Below the pieces are notes generated by a model. That model was given only the letters and a program-made list of their open reading frames with translations. It was not told the origin of the DNA and did not search any database. A DNA stretch of 64,000 nt from Rhodococcus sp. P-2 (lineage in GTDB: Bacteria > Actinomycetota > Actinomycetes > Mycobacteriales > Mycobacteriaceae): assembly GCF_016598535.1 (NCBI RefSeq), contig NZ_CP066779.1, positions 3,780,053-3,844,052 of the forward strand, given 5' to 3'. A program made the translations under genes and the position numbers. Below are positions 17,909 to 25,446 of this stretch, piece by piece (position 1 is the stretch's first letter; every line of letters starts with the position of its first letter).

Positions 17909-20491
17909 GTGGACCTGCGATACGTTGCCTTCACACGTGCCGACTCGCATTTCTACGACCGAATCAGAACGGTCACCCGAGCTGATACATCGAGTGACCA
18001 GCACTTTATCCCCGCAAAGTCGGTGGATTGGTCGCTCTGGCGGCGCGGCCCCCAAAGCGGGCCGTGGAACTACTTCCAACCGACCGACGGTCTGCTGCCA
18101 GAACAAGGATGGAAGATTCACTGCTCCGCTACCCAAGCCAACGCGCAGGAGCTGCTCGACACCGTTTCCGCGTATTGCGGCCGCAATCACGTGCCGTTCA
18201 AATTTCTTCGGACGGCAACAGACCTCATGTTATCCAACAGCAAGCAGGCCAATCGAACATCCAGCGGAAAATTCATCACGATTTATCCGACGGATGGCGT
18301 TGCCACACAACGTGTCATCATCGAACTGGACGAGCTTGTCACCGGTGCCGACGGGCCGTACATCCTCAGCGATGTGCGATGGAACCGGGGACCGCTCTAC
18401 TTACGGTACGGCGCATATCTGCCCATGCAGACCTACGATTCATTCGGCGATAGCGTCCCGGCAATTCGGCGTCCTGACGGATCGCTCGAACCCGATGTGC
18501 GCGGCACTTCCTTCAGAACTCCGGACTGGGTACAAATCCCGGACTTTGTTCGCGCACAGCAAGACAAGCTGAAATCACGCGACGCCTTCCCCTATTCGAT
18601 CAGTGAAGCCCTGCACTTCAGCAACAGCGGAGGGATCTACACTGCACAGGGTGACGCCGGCATCGATCTGGTCATCAAAGAAGGCCGACCCTTTACCGCC
18701 CCGGACGCCAACGGCCGATACGCAATCGACCGCATTCGTAACGAGTACGACAAGCTGACTCACCTTGCCGACAACCCGTACTCACCTTCTGCGACCAGCC
18801 TGTTCGAGCGCGAAGGCCACCACTTCCTTGTCACCGAGCGCGCTCCCGGTACACCCCTGAATCAGGAAATCGCGATCCGCTATCCGCTCATCCGTGCCGA
18901 CCAGACACTCAGTTCCCGAACGGAATACAGGACCTGGGCGCTCGACATCGCACGACAGTTGACCACCGCGGTCGAGAGCTTCCACAGCGCCGGAATCGTT
19001 CATGCCGACCTTCACCCCGGCAACGTCCTGTGCTCACCCTCGGGTATTCGGATAGTCGACTTCGAGATGGCACACAACATCGACGAGTATCCGCCCCGGT
19101 CCACCGGAGCACCCGGATACACCGCACCGCCACAGCTGAAAGGTGTCGATGCGGACCGCTACTCCTTGGGATGCATCGAGCTGGGACTCTTTGTCCCACT
19201 TACTACATTGTTCCCTCTCGATCACAACAAGATTCCCGAACTCATCGACTACGCGGTGTCTCGATTCGATCTACCTCGCACCTTCCGGGCCTCGCTCTAC
19301 TCGATGCTCGACGTACACACGCCGGAACCGGAGAACCGCCGTCATCGTTGGGACACGTCGTCGAGGGAATCTCTGCAGCGTACGGACGCTCGATTGCGTT
19401 GCGGCATCCTCGCCTCGCTCGATCTCTCCCGCTCTGATCGACTCTTTCCCGGAGACATCGCCCAATTCGAAGTGAACGGCTACTGCATTGCGCACGGCTC
19501 GTGCGGAAACCTGCTCGCCGATGATCTGCCCACCGACACCTTGGAGTCAGTTCTGGAATGGACTGAACACCAGGTTGATTCGGATACGCAGCCACAGTTC
19601 GGATTCTTCGACGGACTCGCGGGTGCGGTGCACACCTTTCGGCAACTAGGACGACACTCGACTGCCGACAGATGGGTCGAGACTTTGTGTAAAGCTCCAC
19701 TCGACGAGCTCGATTCCAGCCTCTTCCAAGGCCTTTCCGGAATCAGCTGCCTTCTACTCGAGGAATCGGAGTCATGTCCGGCGGCGTCGTCAGCGCTCGC
19801 TCTCGTCACCGAGACTCTGCGGGATCGCCTTCCGGAGGCTCGCGCACATGTTCGCTCCGACGACGGAATAGCCTGGGCGACAGCGGGTCGCGGCGGCTTG
19901 ATGAGAGGGCCGAGCGGGCAAGCGTTGTTCTGGACTCGCCACTACGAACGGACCGGCGATCCTCGATCACTGGAACACGCACGACAGCTTGTCGACATCG
20001 ACCTGTCCGTGATGCAGATGTGCCCTGACGGTTCGATGCAGCTGAGAGAAGAGCGCCGGACAATGCCGTATCTGGGATCGGGATCCGTCGGTGTGGGCCT
20101 GGTGCTTCTACAACTAGTGCGACATGTCGACGAACCGCGCTATGCGTCTGCCCTACTCGCCATAGCCCGCGCTGCCGCCGTCGAATTCACTGCCCAAGCC
20201 GGACTACTCAACGGGAGAGCCGGGCTGATTCTCTTCCTCGGCGAACTCTCCAAGACTCCATATGCCGGCGCCGATTGCGAACAGACGCTTGCGCAGCAGT
20301 TCCAGCTTCTGGGCTTGCACAGCCTCGATCACGCAGGAGGCCTTTACTTTCCAGGCGAGCAGAATTTGAGGCTCTCGACAGACTGGGCAACCGGATCTGC
20401 GGGAATTCTCGCATTGCTCCGAGATACCGGATCGGCACCTCGCCGACCGTCGTTCCCACTGATGTGTGCGTCGAACTGCCACATCACCTGA
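17909..20491 (+). CDS. lanKC: Class III lanthipeptide synthetase LanKC
   Basis: An 860-residue three-domain enzyme. GTG 17909 has GGGAGG six bases upstream and gives the family N-terminus VDLRYVAFTRADSHFYDR; ATG 17873 is the longer alternative. About 1-200: phospho-Ser/Thr lyase domain. About 215-500: Ser/Thr-kinase-like domain with HADLHPGNVL (Asp367) and a DFE in place of DFG (Asp384), as in LabKC/RamC. About 505-860: LanC-like cyclase with GLAG/GLSG and NGRAGL repeats. I see no Cys-Cys-His zinc ligands, which favours class III over IV. It phosphorylates and dehydrates Ser residues in the precursor and forms lanthionine or labionin. The precursor gene is 137 bases downstream. Confidence 0.93.
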   Translation: MDLRYVAFTRADSHFYDRIRTVTRADTSSDQHFIPAKSVDWSLWRRGPQSGPWNYFQPTDGLLPEQGWKIHCSATQANAQELLDTVSAYCGRNHVPFKFLRTATDLMLSNSKQANRTSSGKFITIYPTDGVATQRVIIELDELVTGADGPYILSDVRWNRGPLYLRYGAYLPMQTYDSFGDSVPAIRRPDGSLEPDVRGTSFRTPDWVQIPDFVRAQQDKLKSRDAFPYSISEALHFSNSGGIYTAQGDAGIDLVIKEGRPFTAPDANGRYAIDRIRNEYDKLTHLADNPYSPSATSLFEREGHHFLVTERAPGTPLNQEIAIRYPLIRADQTLSSRTEYRTWALDIARQLTTAVESFHSAGIVHADLHPGNVLCSPSGIRIVDFEMAHNIDEYPPRSTGAPGYTAPPQLKGVDADRYSLGCIELGLFVPLTTLFPLDHNKIPELIDYAVSRFDLPRTFRASLYSMLDVHTPEPENRRHRWDTSSRESLQRTDARLRCGILASLDLSRSDRLFPGDIAQFEVNGYCIAHGSCGNLLADDLPTDTLESVLEWTEHQVDSDTQPQFGFFDGLAGAVHTFRQLGRHSTADRWVETLCKAPLDELDSSLFQGLSGISCLLLEESESCPAASSALALVTETLRDRLPEARAHVRSDDGIAWATAGRGGLMRGPSGQALFWTRHYERTGDPRSLEHARQLVDIDLSVMQMCPDGSMQLREERRTMPYLGSGSVGVGLVLLQLVRHVDEPRYASALLAIARAAAVEFTAQAGLLNGRAGLILFLGELSKTPYAGADCEQTLAQQFQLLGLHSLDHAGGLYFPGEQNLRLSTDWATGSAGILALLRDTGSAPRRPSFPLMCASNCHIT

Positions 20492-20628
20492 TTGTTCGAC
20501 AGTTATCACCCACGGCAGATTGGAGCACGGAAGTATCAGGCCAAGAACCTGAAATGGAATCAGCACCGCAAGACAATTCGATCGATGACATCCATCGGCA
20601 AGAACGCCGATCAACAAAGGAAATGACA

Positions 20629-20742
20629 ATGGACGCTATTCTCTCCCTTCAAGATCTGTCAGTCGCCGCCGGCAATGTCGGAGACGCCGGCCAGCTCGAG
20701 CAGAACGCGGCAATCAGTTCGCTCAGTTTCTTCTGCCTCTGA
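20629..20742 (+). CDS. lanA: Class III lanthipeptide precursor peptide
   Basis: A 37-residue peptide missed by most gene callers. ATG 20629 is preceded by AAAGGA at 7-base spacing. The leader starts MDAILSLQDLSV, matching the hydrophobic-(x)-L-Q leader box that class III synthetases recognise (ILELQ/LLDLQ in labyrinthopeptin and SapB leaders). An acidic middle (about 13-26) is followed by the putative core AAISSLSFFCL. Ser30-X2-Ser33-X2-Cys36 is exactly the labionin pattern S-X2-S-X2-C, and SSLS resembles the second ring of SapB. It has one Cys, so only one ring is possible. An in-frame ATG at 20554 would add 25 residues but lacks a good ribosome site. Confidence 0.88.
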   Translation: MDAILSLQDLSVAAGNVGDAGQLEQNAAISSLSFFCL

Positions 20743-20748
20743 CCTCGG

Positions 20749-20781
20749 GCCGATACCTCGGAGCAGGTCCGGGGTATCGGC
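20749..20781 (+). terminator. Hairpin after the precursor gene (attenuator or terminator)
   Basis: GCCGATACC (20749-20757) pairs with GGTATCGGC (20773-20781) across a 15-base loop, seven bases after the precursor stop and before the permease. A short T-run follows. Such partial terminators commonly raise precursor-peptide mRNA above that of downstream transport genes. Confidence 0.65.
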
Positions 20782-20864
20782 TTTCGAAGTCCAGGCGGAT
20801 TACCAAACGAACAGTATTGTTTCATCATGGAACGCATCCACACTTCACCGAGCTGCATTCGCCG

Positions 20865-21902
20865 ATGATCTACGCGACCTGGAGGCAATGTCGAGGGCAG
20901 ATCCTATGGTCGTTGGCGGTGATATTCCTCCTGATATTGACAGCCGCCGTTTCAGGCTGGTTCGTTCAGCGTTCGGGCGAGAGTTGGGACTTCGGGGACA
21001 TCTGCTCGCGCTGGTACGACGGAGGCGGCGGTTGCCGCGCCGACACCGCTCTCACCTTGACGGCGCTTCTTGTTCTTCTTCTTCCGTTTGTCTCAGGAAT
21101 GCTGGTGGGTGTCACCACTTTCTCCCGAGACTTCGAGCAGGGCCCCGAGAATCTCGACCTTCGCGAGTCCACCGGCCTTGTTCGATGGTATTTCCTTCGA
21201 GTCCTGGTGGCCTTCGTTCCCATCACACTTGCGATGACAGTCCTGGGCCTGGTGCTCGGCTGGACCCATACACTGGGCCGGGGACAGGCAACAGATGAAG
21301 CCACCTCGTTTTCCTTGATGGAGTTCCCCAATTTTCAAACGACGGGAATCGCCGTCGGCGCCTACGCCTTTCTGGCGATGAGTACCGGCAGCGCAGCCGC
21401 ATTGCTCATCCGCAACACCGTCGTCGCAATGGTCACGACTCTCCTCGTGTTCTTCATCGTGCCCGTCGCACTGAGCGCGATGGTCCGCGAGTATTACACG
21501 GCCCCGGACATTGACGTCCAACCCATCGACGGACTGGCCCGTGCAGCGGAATACGCACCGTCGCCGTATAGAAATCTCGACTCGAGATGGGTCATCGGAG
21601 CCGGCTTCGCCGATACGGACGGCAACATGATCGACGCCGACTACACAATATGCTGGGGCTCAGACAATTCCGATCGCCAGCAGCAAGCCCTCGAAGTCGA
21701 CAACTGCCTTCGAGAACAGGGAATCGATCACTATGCCGTGGTCTATCACCCGCAGAGCCGGTACTGGCATTTTCAGTTCATCGAGACTGCCGTGATGCTG
21801 TTGTGCTCCGGGTTGATGATGGCGCTCGCACTCGTCGGCGCACACGGACTGCGTCGGCAGCCCGCCGAGAACCGAATGTCCGAAATGTCGAAATCGGTTT
21901 AA
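20865..21902 (+). CDS. ABC-2-type transporter permease of the lanthipeptide locus
   Basis: A 345-residue membrane protein from ATG 20865; TTG 20817 would add 16 residues. There are six probable membrane segments: about 14-32, 65-85, 108-130, 158-178, 183-205 and 305-325. A large extracellular loop between the last two contains two cysteines. The architecture is that of ABC-2 permeases, which need a separate ATPase. None is encoded nearby. Position directly after the precursor suggests export or immunity for the lanthipeptide (inference). Its start overlaps a 13-codon frame (20827-20868) by ATGA, which may only provide translational coupling. Confidence 0.75.
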   Translation: MIYATWRQCRGQILWSLAVIFLLILTAAVSGWFVQRSGESWDFGDICSRWYDGGGGCRADTALTLTALLVLLLPFVSGMLVGVTTFSRDFEQGPENLDLRESTGLVRWYFLRVLVAFVPITLAMTVLGLVLGWTHTLGRGQATDEATSFSLMEFPNFQTTGIAVGAYAFLAMSTGSAAALLIRNTVVAMVTTLLVFFIVPVALSAMVREYYTAPDIDVQPIDGLARAAEYAPSPYRNLDSRWVIGAGFADTDGNMIDADYTICWGSDNSDRQQQALEVDNCLREQGIDHYAVVYHPQSRYWHFQFIETAVMLLCSGLMMALALVGAHGLRRQPAENRMSEMSKSV

Positions 21903-21935
21903 CATCAGCAGTTTTCGATCAATTTCTTCTTGCGT

Positions 21936-21951
21936 TCGAATTTTTGTTCGA
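21936..21951 (+). promoter_or_regulatory. LexA SOS box
   Basis: TCGAAT-TTTT-GTTCGA matches the mycobacterial/rhodococcal LexA consensus TCGAAC-N4-GTTCGA at 11 of 12 positions. It is 14 bases ahead of the ATG of the DUF222/HNH gene. Several 13E12-repeat genes in mycobacteria are known to carry SOS boxes, so damage-induced expression is likely. Confidence 0.78.
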
Positions 21952-21964
21952 ATATGATTGTTGC

Positions 21965-23204
21965 ATGGACAGTCGGGATGCGTGGCAGCTGGATGGTGAG
22001 GACCTCAAGGGTGAGGTTCTGGATCTGGTGCGTGTCCGTCACGAGTTGCAGTCGCGGATGGTGCTGTTGATCGTGGAGATGTTTTCCCGGGATGTTCTCG
22101 GTGGGGAAGGGGTTTCGGGCGATCGCGCAGTGGTTGCATGGTTCGACGAATCTGGAGATCGGTGAGTGCAGTCTGCTGGTGGGGTTGGCGCGGTTGTTGA
22201 TGCTCGAACCTGTGGTGGGCGATGCGTTTCATCGGGGTGATGTGGATGCGTTGAAGGCGCGTCAGGTGGCGTCGTTTTGTCAGCATCCACCGAAGAACAT
22301 GACCCTGGCGGATGTGGAGAAGGCCCGCAGGATTCTGCTTGATCTGGCGTCGAAGAACATTGCCGATTGTGATGCGGTGCGTGCGGCGATTCGGCGGATC
22401 GAGAAGCAGTACGGCAACCGTGAGGACGGTGTTCCGGTCGGGGAAGACTCTGAGCGGAATGAGTTCTACGCCTCGAAAGGCTTGTACGGGCGGGTGACCG
22501 TGAAGGGTGATTTGGATGCGGTGAACGGGGCGCGGTTGATCACGTTGTTGTCGAGCCTGTCGGCTCCGACGCCGGAGAAGGACGGTGTCAAGGACACTCG
22601 TACGCCGGCTTTACGGCGCGCGGACGGGTTCTGCGAACTGCTGCGGCGGTATGAGCGGGCGGGGTTGGGTCCGATCGAGGGTGGGGTGAAACCGCACATC
22701 ACGGTAACGGCCAGTGCGAAAGACATGACGGATCTGAAAGCTCTGAAAGATCTGTTGCCGTCCACTGAGGAACTGGGGTTCGCGTGGGCCGATTGGGTGG
22801 GCCCGATCAGTATCGACACGGCCCGGATGCTGGCCTGCGACTGCACCGTCACCCGAATTTTGTTGGATGAAAATGGTGTTCCGCTCGACTGCGGTAAGGA
22901 AGCGAGAACGGCGACCGTTCCGCAGCGGCGGGCGTTGGCAGTTCGTGATGGCGGGTGTGCGTTTCCGGGGTGTGGGACGCCATCGGGGTGGTGCGACGCC
23001 CATCATATCGTTCACTGGAACGATGGTGGCCCAACAGATCTCGACAATCTGATCTTGTTGTGCGGCCACCATCACCGGACACTGCACCACACGGAATGGA
23101 GAGTGGAGATCGGAGCGGATCGGAAGTCGGTGTTCTATCCGCCGATGTCGATCGACCCGTATCAACAGCCGATCGGCGGGAACAGCCCACCCACAGCGGC
23201 GTGA
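21965..23204 (+). pseudogene. 13E12/DUF222-family HNH endonuclease, frameshifted
   Basis: ATG 21965 opens a frame reading MDSRDAWQLDGEDLKGEVLD..., matching the DUF222 N-terminus, but it stops near 22165. The rest of the family sequence (FRAIAQWLHGSTNLEIGEC onward) continues without break in another frame to 23204, ending with the HNH core GGCAFPGCGTPSGWCDAHHIVHW and LILLCGHHHRTLHH. The two halves join in frame if one G is removed from the GGGG run at 22109-22112. Either the gene is a recent pseudogene or this is a sequencing indel. Intact length would be about 412 residues. 13E12 proteins are multi-copy and partly mobile-element-associated, and their function is uncertain. Confidence 0.85.
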
Positions 23205-23285
23205 ATCGCGACAATTGAATACATCAGTACCGGGGACGAACCATGCCCCGGTACTGACGCGCGTTTTTGGTCAGATCCCAACCCT

Positions 23286-24128
23286 TCAAATCCCAGCTCT
23301 ACGCACGAGTGCATCTGTAGCCGAGGGAGATACGACGTCGATCGCTCGTAACAGCCCCGCGTACCGCGGATACAGCTCGACGGGACGCGTATTGATCGCC
23401 CGCAAGATCCACGATGCAGCTTGATCGGCCGTCAGCGCCGGCTGGCTCACGTAATCCGCCGTCGGCGCGATCATCGGTGTTCGTATGAGCGGGAATTGCA
23501 CTGTGGTGACGTCGACGCCAGTGCCGTGACATTCCGCGCCGAGGCTTCGGCCGAAGGCACTGAGCGCAGACTTCGACGCGTGGTAGGCGCTGAACCTCGG
23601 CATCACCCCGGCAGTGACTCCCCAGGTTCCGACGTTGATGATGTGCCCGGCCTTCGCCTCGAGCATCGCGGGCAGCAGACGCAACGTCAGTCGTGTAGGT
23701 CCGAAGTAATTCAGCGCCATGGTGCGCTCGTAGTCGTGGAATCGGTCGACCGAATCCAACGCAGTACGCCGGATCGAGCGCCCCGCATTGTTGACGAGGA
23801 TGTCGATCGACCCGAATCGATCCGCGATCGTCTCCGCGAGTTCGTCGACAGCTTCCCCACGGGATAGGTCCGCAGGCACGATGTGCGCCCATCCGCCCTT
23901 GCGGTGGATCTCGTCGCGTACGTGTTCGAGGTTTTCCTCACCGCGCGCAACCAGGATCATCTCGGCCCCTCGGCGGGCCAAGAGATGAGCAGTCGCCTCA
24001 CCGATCCCCGAGGAAGCTCCTGTCAGAACGATCGTCTTGTCGGAGAGTGTGACGCCACGCGACGGAACAAGAGAGCGCAAACGCGTCGGCGGACTCAAGG
24101 CAATATTGCTGAGCAGCGTTCTGATCAC
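23286..24128 (-). CDS. Short-chain dehydrogenase/reductase
   Basis: From GTG 24128 this is a 280-residue SDR; ATG 24173 would add 15 residues and neither start has a strong ribosome site. A lead-in PPTRLRSLVPSRGVTLSDKT precedes the cofactor loop VLTGASSGIGEATAHLLARRGAEMILVARGEE. The Arg after strand 2 favours NADP. NNAGRS and the YHASKSAL active site follow. The PPTRLRSLVPSRGV lead-in is shared with SDRs found beside fatty-acid and mycolate genes. It is divergent from the AurF-like/ferredoxin-reductase operon, with a palindrome between them. Substrate unknown. Confidence 0.87.
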   Translation of the reverse strand: MIRTLLSNIALSPPTRLRSLVPSRGVTLSDKTIVLTGASSGIGEATAHLLARRGAEMILVARGEENLEHVRDEIHRKGGWAHIVPADLSRGEAVDELAETIADRFGSIDILVNNAGRSIRRTALDSVDRFHDYERTMALNYFGPTRLTLRLLPAMLEAKAGHIINVGTWGVTAGVMPRFSAYHASKSALSAFGRSLGAECHGTGVDVTTVQFPLIRTPMIAPTADYVSQPALTADQAASWILRAINTRPVELYPRYAGLLRAIDVVSPSATDALVRRAGI

Positions 24129-24207
24129 ATCGGCCTCGGTTCGATCTTCACGTGCGTTTCGGTGCGAACCCATCCCTGAACAGCCAACTTCGAGCGCACC
24201 GCGGAAA

Positions 24208-24221
24208 TTACTCAAAAGTAA
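24208..24221. promoter_or_regulatory. 14-bp palindrome between divergent SDR and diiron-protein genes
   Basis: TTACT-CAAA-AGTAA is a perfect inverted repeat in the intergenic space, 80 bases from the SDR start and 185 from the diiron gene. It has the size of a TetR-family operator. No regulator gene lies next to it. Confidence 0.5.
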
Positions 24222-24405
24222 GTTATGGCGCTGTTTCGACCGTGTCAAGAATTCGTCGAGATCCAGGAGTATCTGCCACTAGCTTTTCCTGATACCTCGA
24301 GTTACATTAAATCCAGACCGAGTGCCAGCGATCACACAACCGGCCCTCGATTCCACCGAACACCGCGAGAAATACCAGCGGTGACCGAAACGAAGAGGAG
24401 ACGCC

Positions 24406-25413
24406 ATGACGCTCACATCGCCGCTCGACAAGCGCGGAGAAGCATCCGACGACTCGTACAACGAGACGCTTCGACTCCTGTCCGAGGGCTCGGTGCACAA
24501 GCACTTCGACCCGTACCTCGACATCGACTGGGACTCCCCCGAGTTTGCCGTCGTCCCGAACGATCGCCGTTGGATCCTCCCGGCCGAGACTGACCCGTTG
24601 GGTGCACACCCCTGGTACCAGTCGCAGTCCGAGGCCAAGCAGATCGAAATCGGCATGTGGCGCCAGGCCAACGTCGCGAAGGTCGGTCTCCAGTTCGAGA
24701 ACATCCTGATCCGCGGCATGATGCAGTACGTCTTCTCGCTGCCCAACGATTCGGCCGAGGCGCGCTACTGCACGCACGAGTCCGTCGAAGAGTGCAACCA
24801 CACGATGATGTTCCAGGAGATGGTCAACCGCATCGGTGCCGACGCTCCCGGCATGAGCCGTCCGATGAAGATGCTTGCACCCTTCATCCCCCTTGCTGCG
24901 GGTCCGTTCCCCGAACTGTTCTTCGTCGGTGTCCTCGCCGGTGAAGAGCCGATCGACCACATTCAGAAGAGCATCCTGCGCGCCGGCGGCCAGATCCACC
25001 CGATCATGCAGTCGGTCATGGCCATCCACGTAGCCGAGGAAGCACGTCACATCTCGTTCGCTCACAAGCTTCTGAGCCGTCGCATCCCGCTGATGTCACG
25101 CCCGAACCGGTTCGTCCTCTCGCTGCTGTTCCCGATCGTCATGCGCATTCTCTGTGACGCCATCGTCATCCCGCCGAAGTCCTTCTGGAAGCAGTTCGAC
25201 ATCCCGAAGTCCGTGAAGAAGGACCTGTTCTGGGATCTGCCCGAATCGCGTCAGACCCTGCGCAACTACTTCGGTGACGTCCGCATGCTGGCCACCGACA
25301 CCGGCCTGATGAACCGTGCCTCGCGCCTGGTGTGGAAGGCCTGCAAGATGGACGGCCGCGCATCACGCTTCCGCAGCGAACCTCACCGCAGCTCGCACAA
25401 CGCCGCCGCGTAG
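24406..25413 (+). CDS. AurF-like non-haem diiron oxygenase
   Basis: A 335-residue helical protein with two carboxylate/histidine iron-binding motifs: E129-C-N-H132 within EARYCTHESVEECNHTMMF and E212-A-R-H215 within MAIHVAEEARHISFAH. These are hallmarks of the AurF/CmlI family, known for N-oxygenation of arylamines and related O2 chemistry. The gene immediately precedes a ferredoxin/FAD reductase (33-base gap) that can supply electrons. Actual substrate unknown; lipid desaturation or hydroxylation is equally possible. A plain GAGGAG ribosome site precedes the start. Confidence 0.85.
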   Translation: MTLTSPLDKRGEASDDSYNETLRLLSEGSVHKHFDPYLDIDWDSPEFAVVPNDRRWILPAETDPLGAHPWYQSQSEAKQIEIGMWRQANVAKVGLQFENILIRGMMQYVFSLPNDSAEARYCTHESVEECNHTMMFQEMVNRIGADAPGMSRPMKMLAPFIPLAAGPFPELFFVGVLAGEEPIDHIQKSILRAGGQIHPIMQSVMAIHVAEEARHISFAHKLLSRRIPLMSRPNRFVLSLLFPIVMRILCDAIVIPPKSFWKQFDIPKSVKKDLFWDLPESRQTLRNYFGDVRMLATDTGLMNRASRLVWKACKMDGRASRFRSEPHRSSHNAAA

Positions 25414-25446
25414 CTCCCGGACAGTCGAGATCGGACTCATAGCGCC

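Noticed and set aside
17078..17934. Minus-strand frames at 17078-17575 and 17572-17934 as genes
   Set aside because: No ribosome sites, atypical composition and no family features. The first overlaps the secreted-protein start, the second the lanKC start.
17909..20491. LanKC as class IV (LanL) enzyme
   Set aside because: The cyclase domain lacks visible zinc ligands (Cys, Cys-His), and the precursor has the class III leader motif.
20554..20628. Longer start for the lanthipeptide precursor
   Set aside because: The in-frame ATG lacks a ribosome site, and class III leaders begin just before the L-Q box. The downstream ATG has AAAGGA at proper spacing.
20827..20868. 13-codon frame before the permease as a second lanthipeptide precursor
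   Set aside because: Too short for leader plus core, lacks the L-Q leader box, and ends in basic residues.
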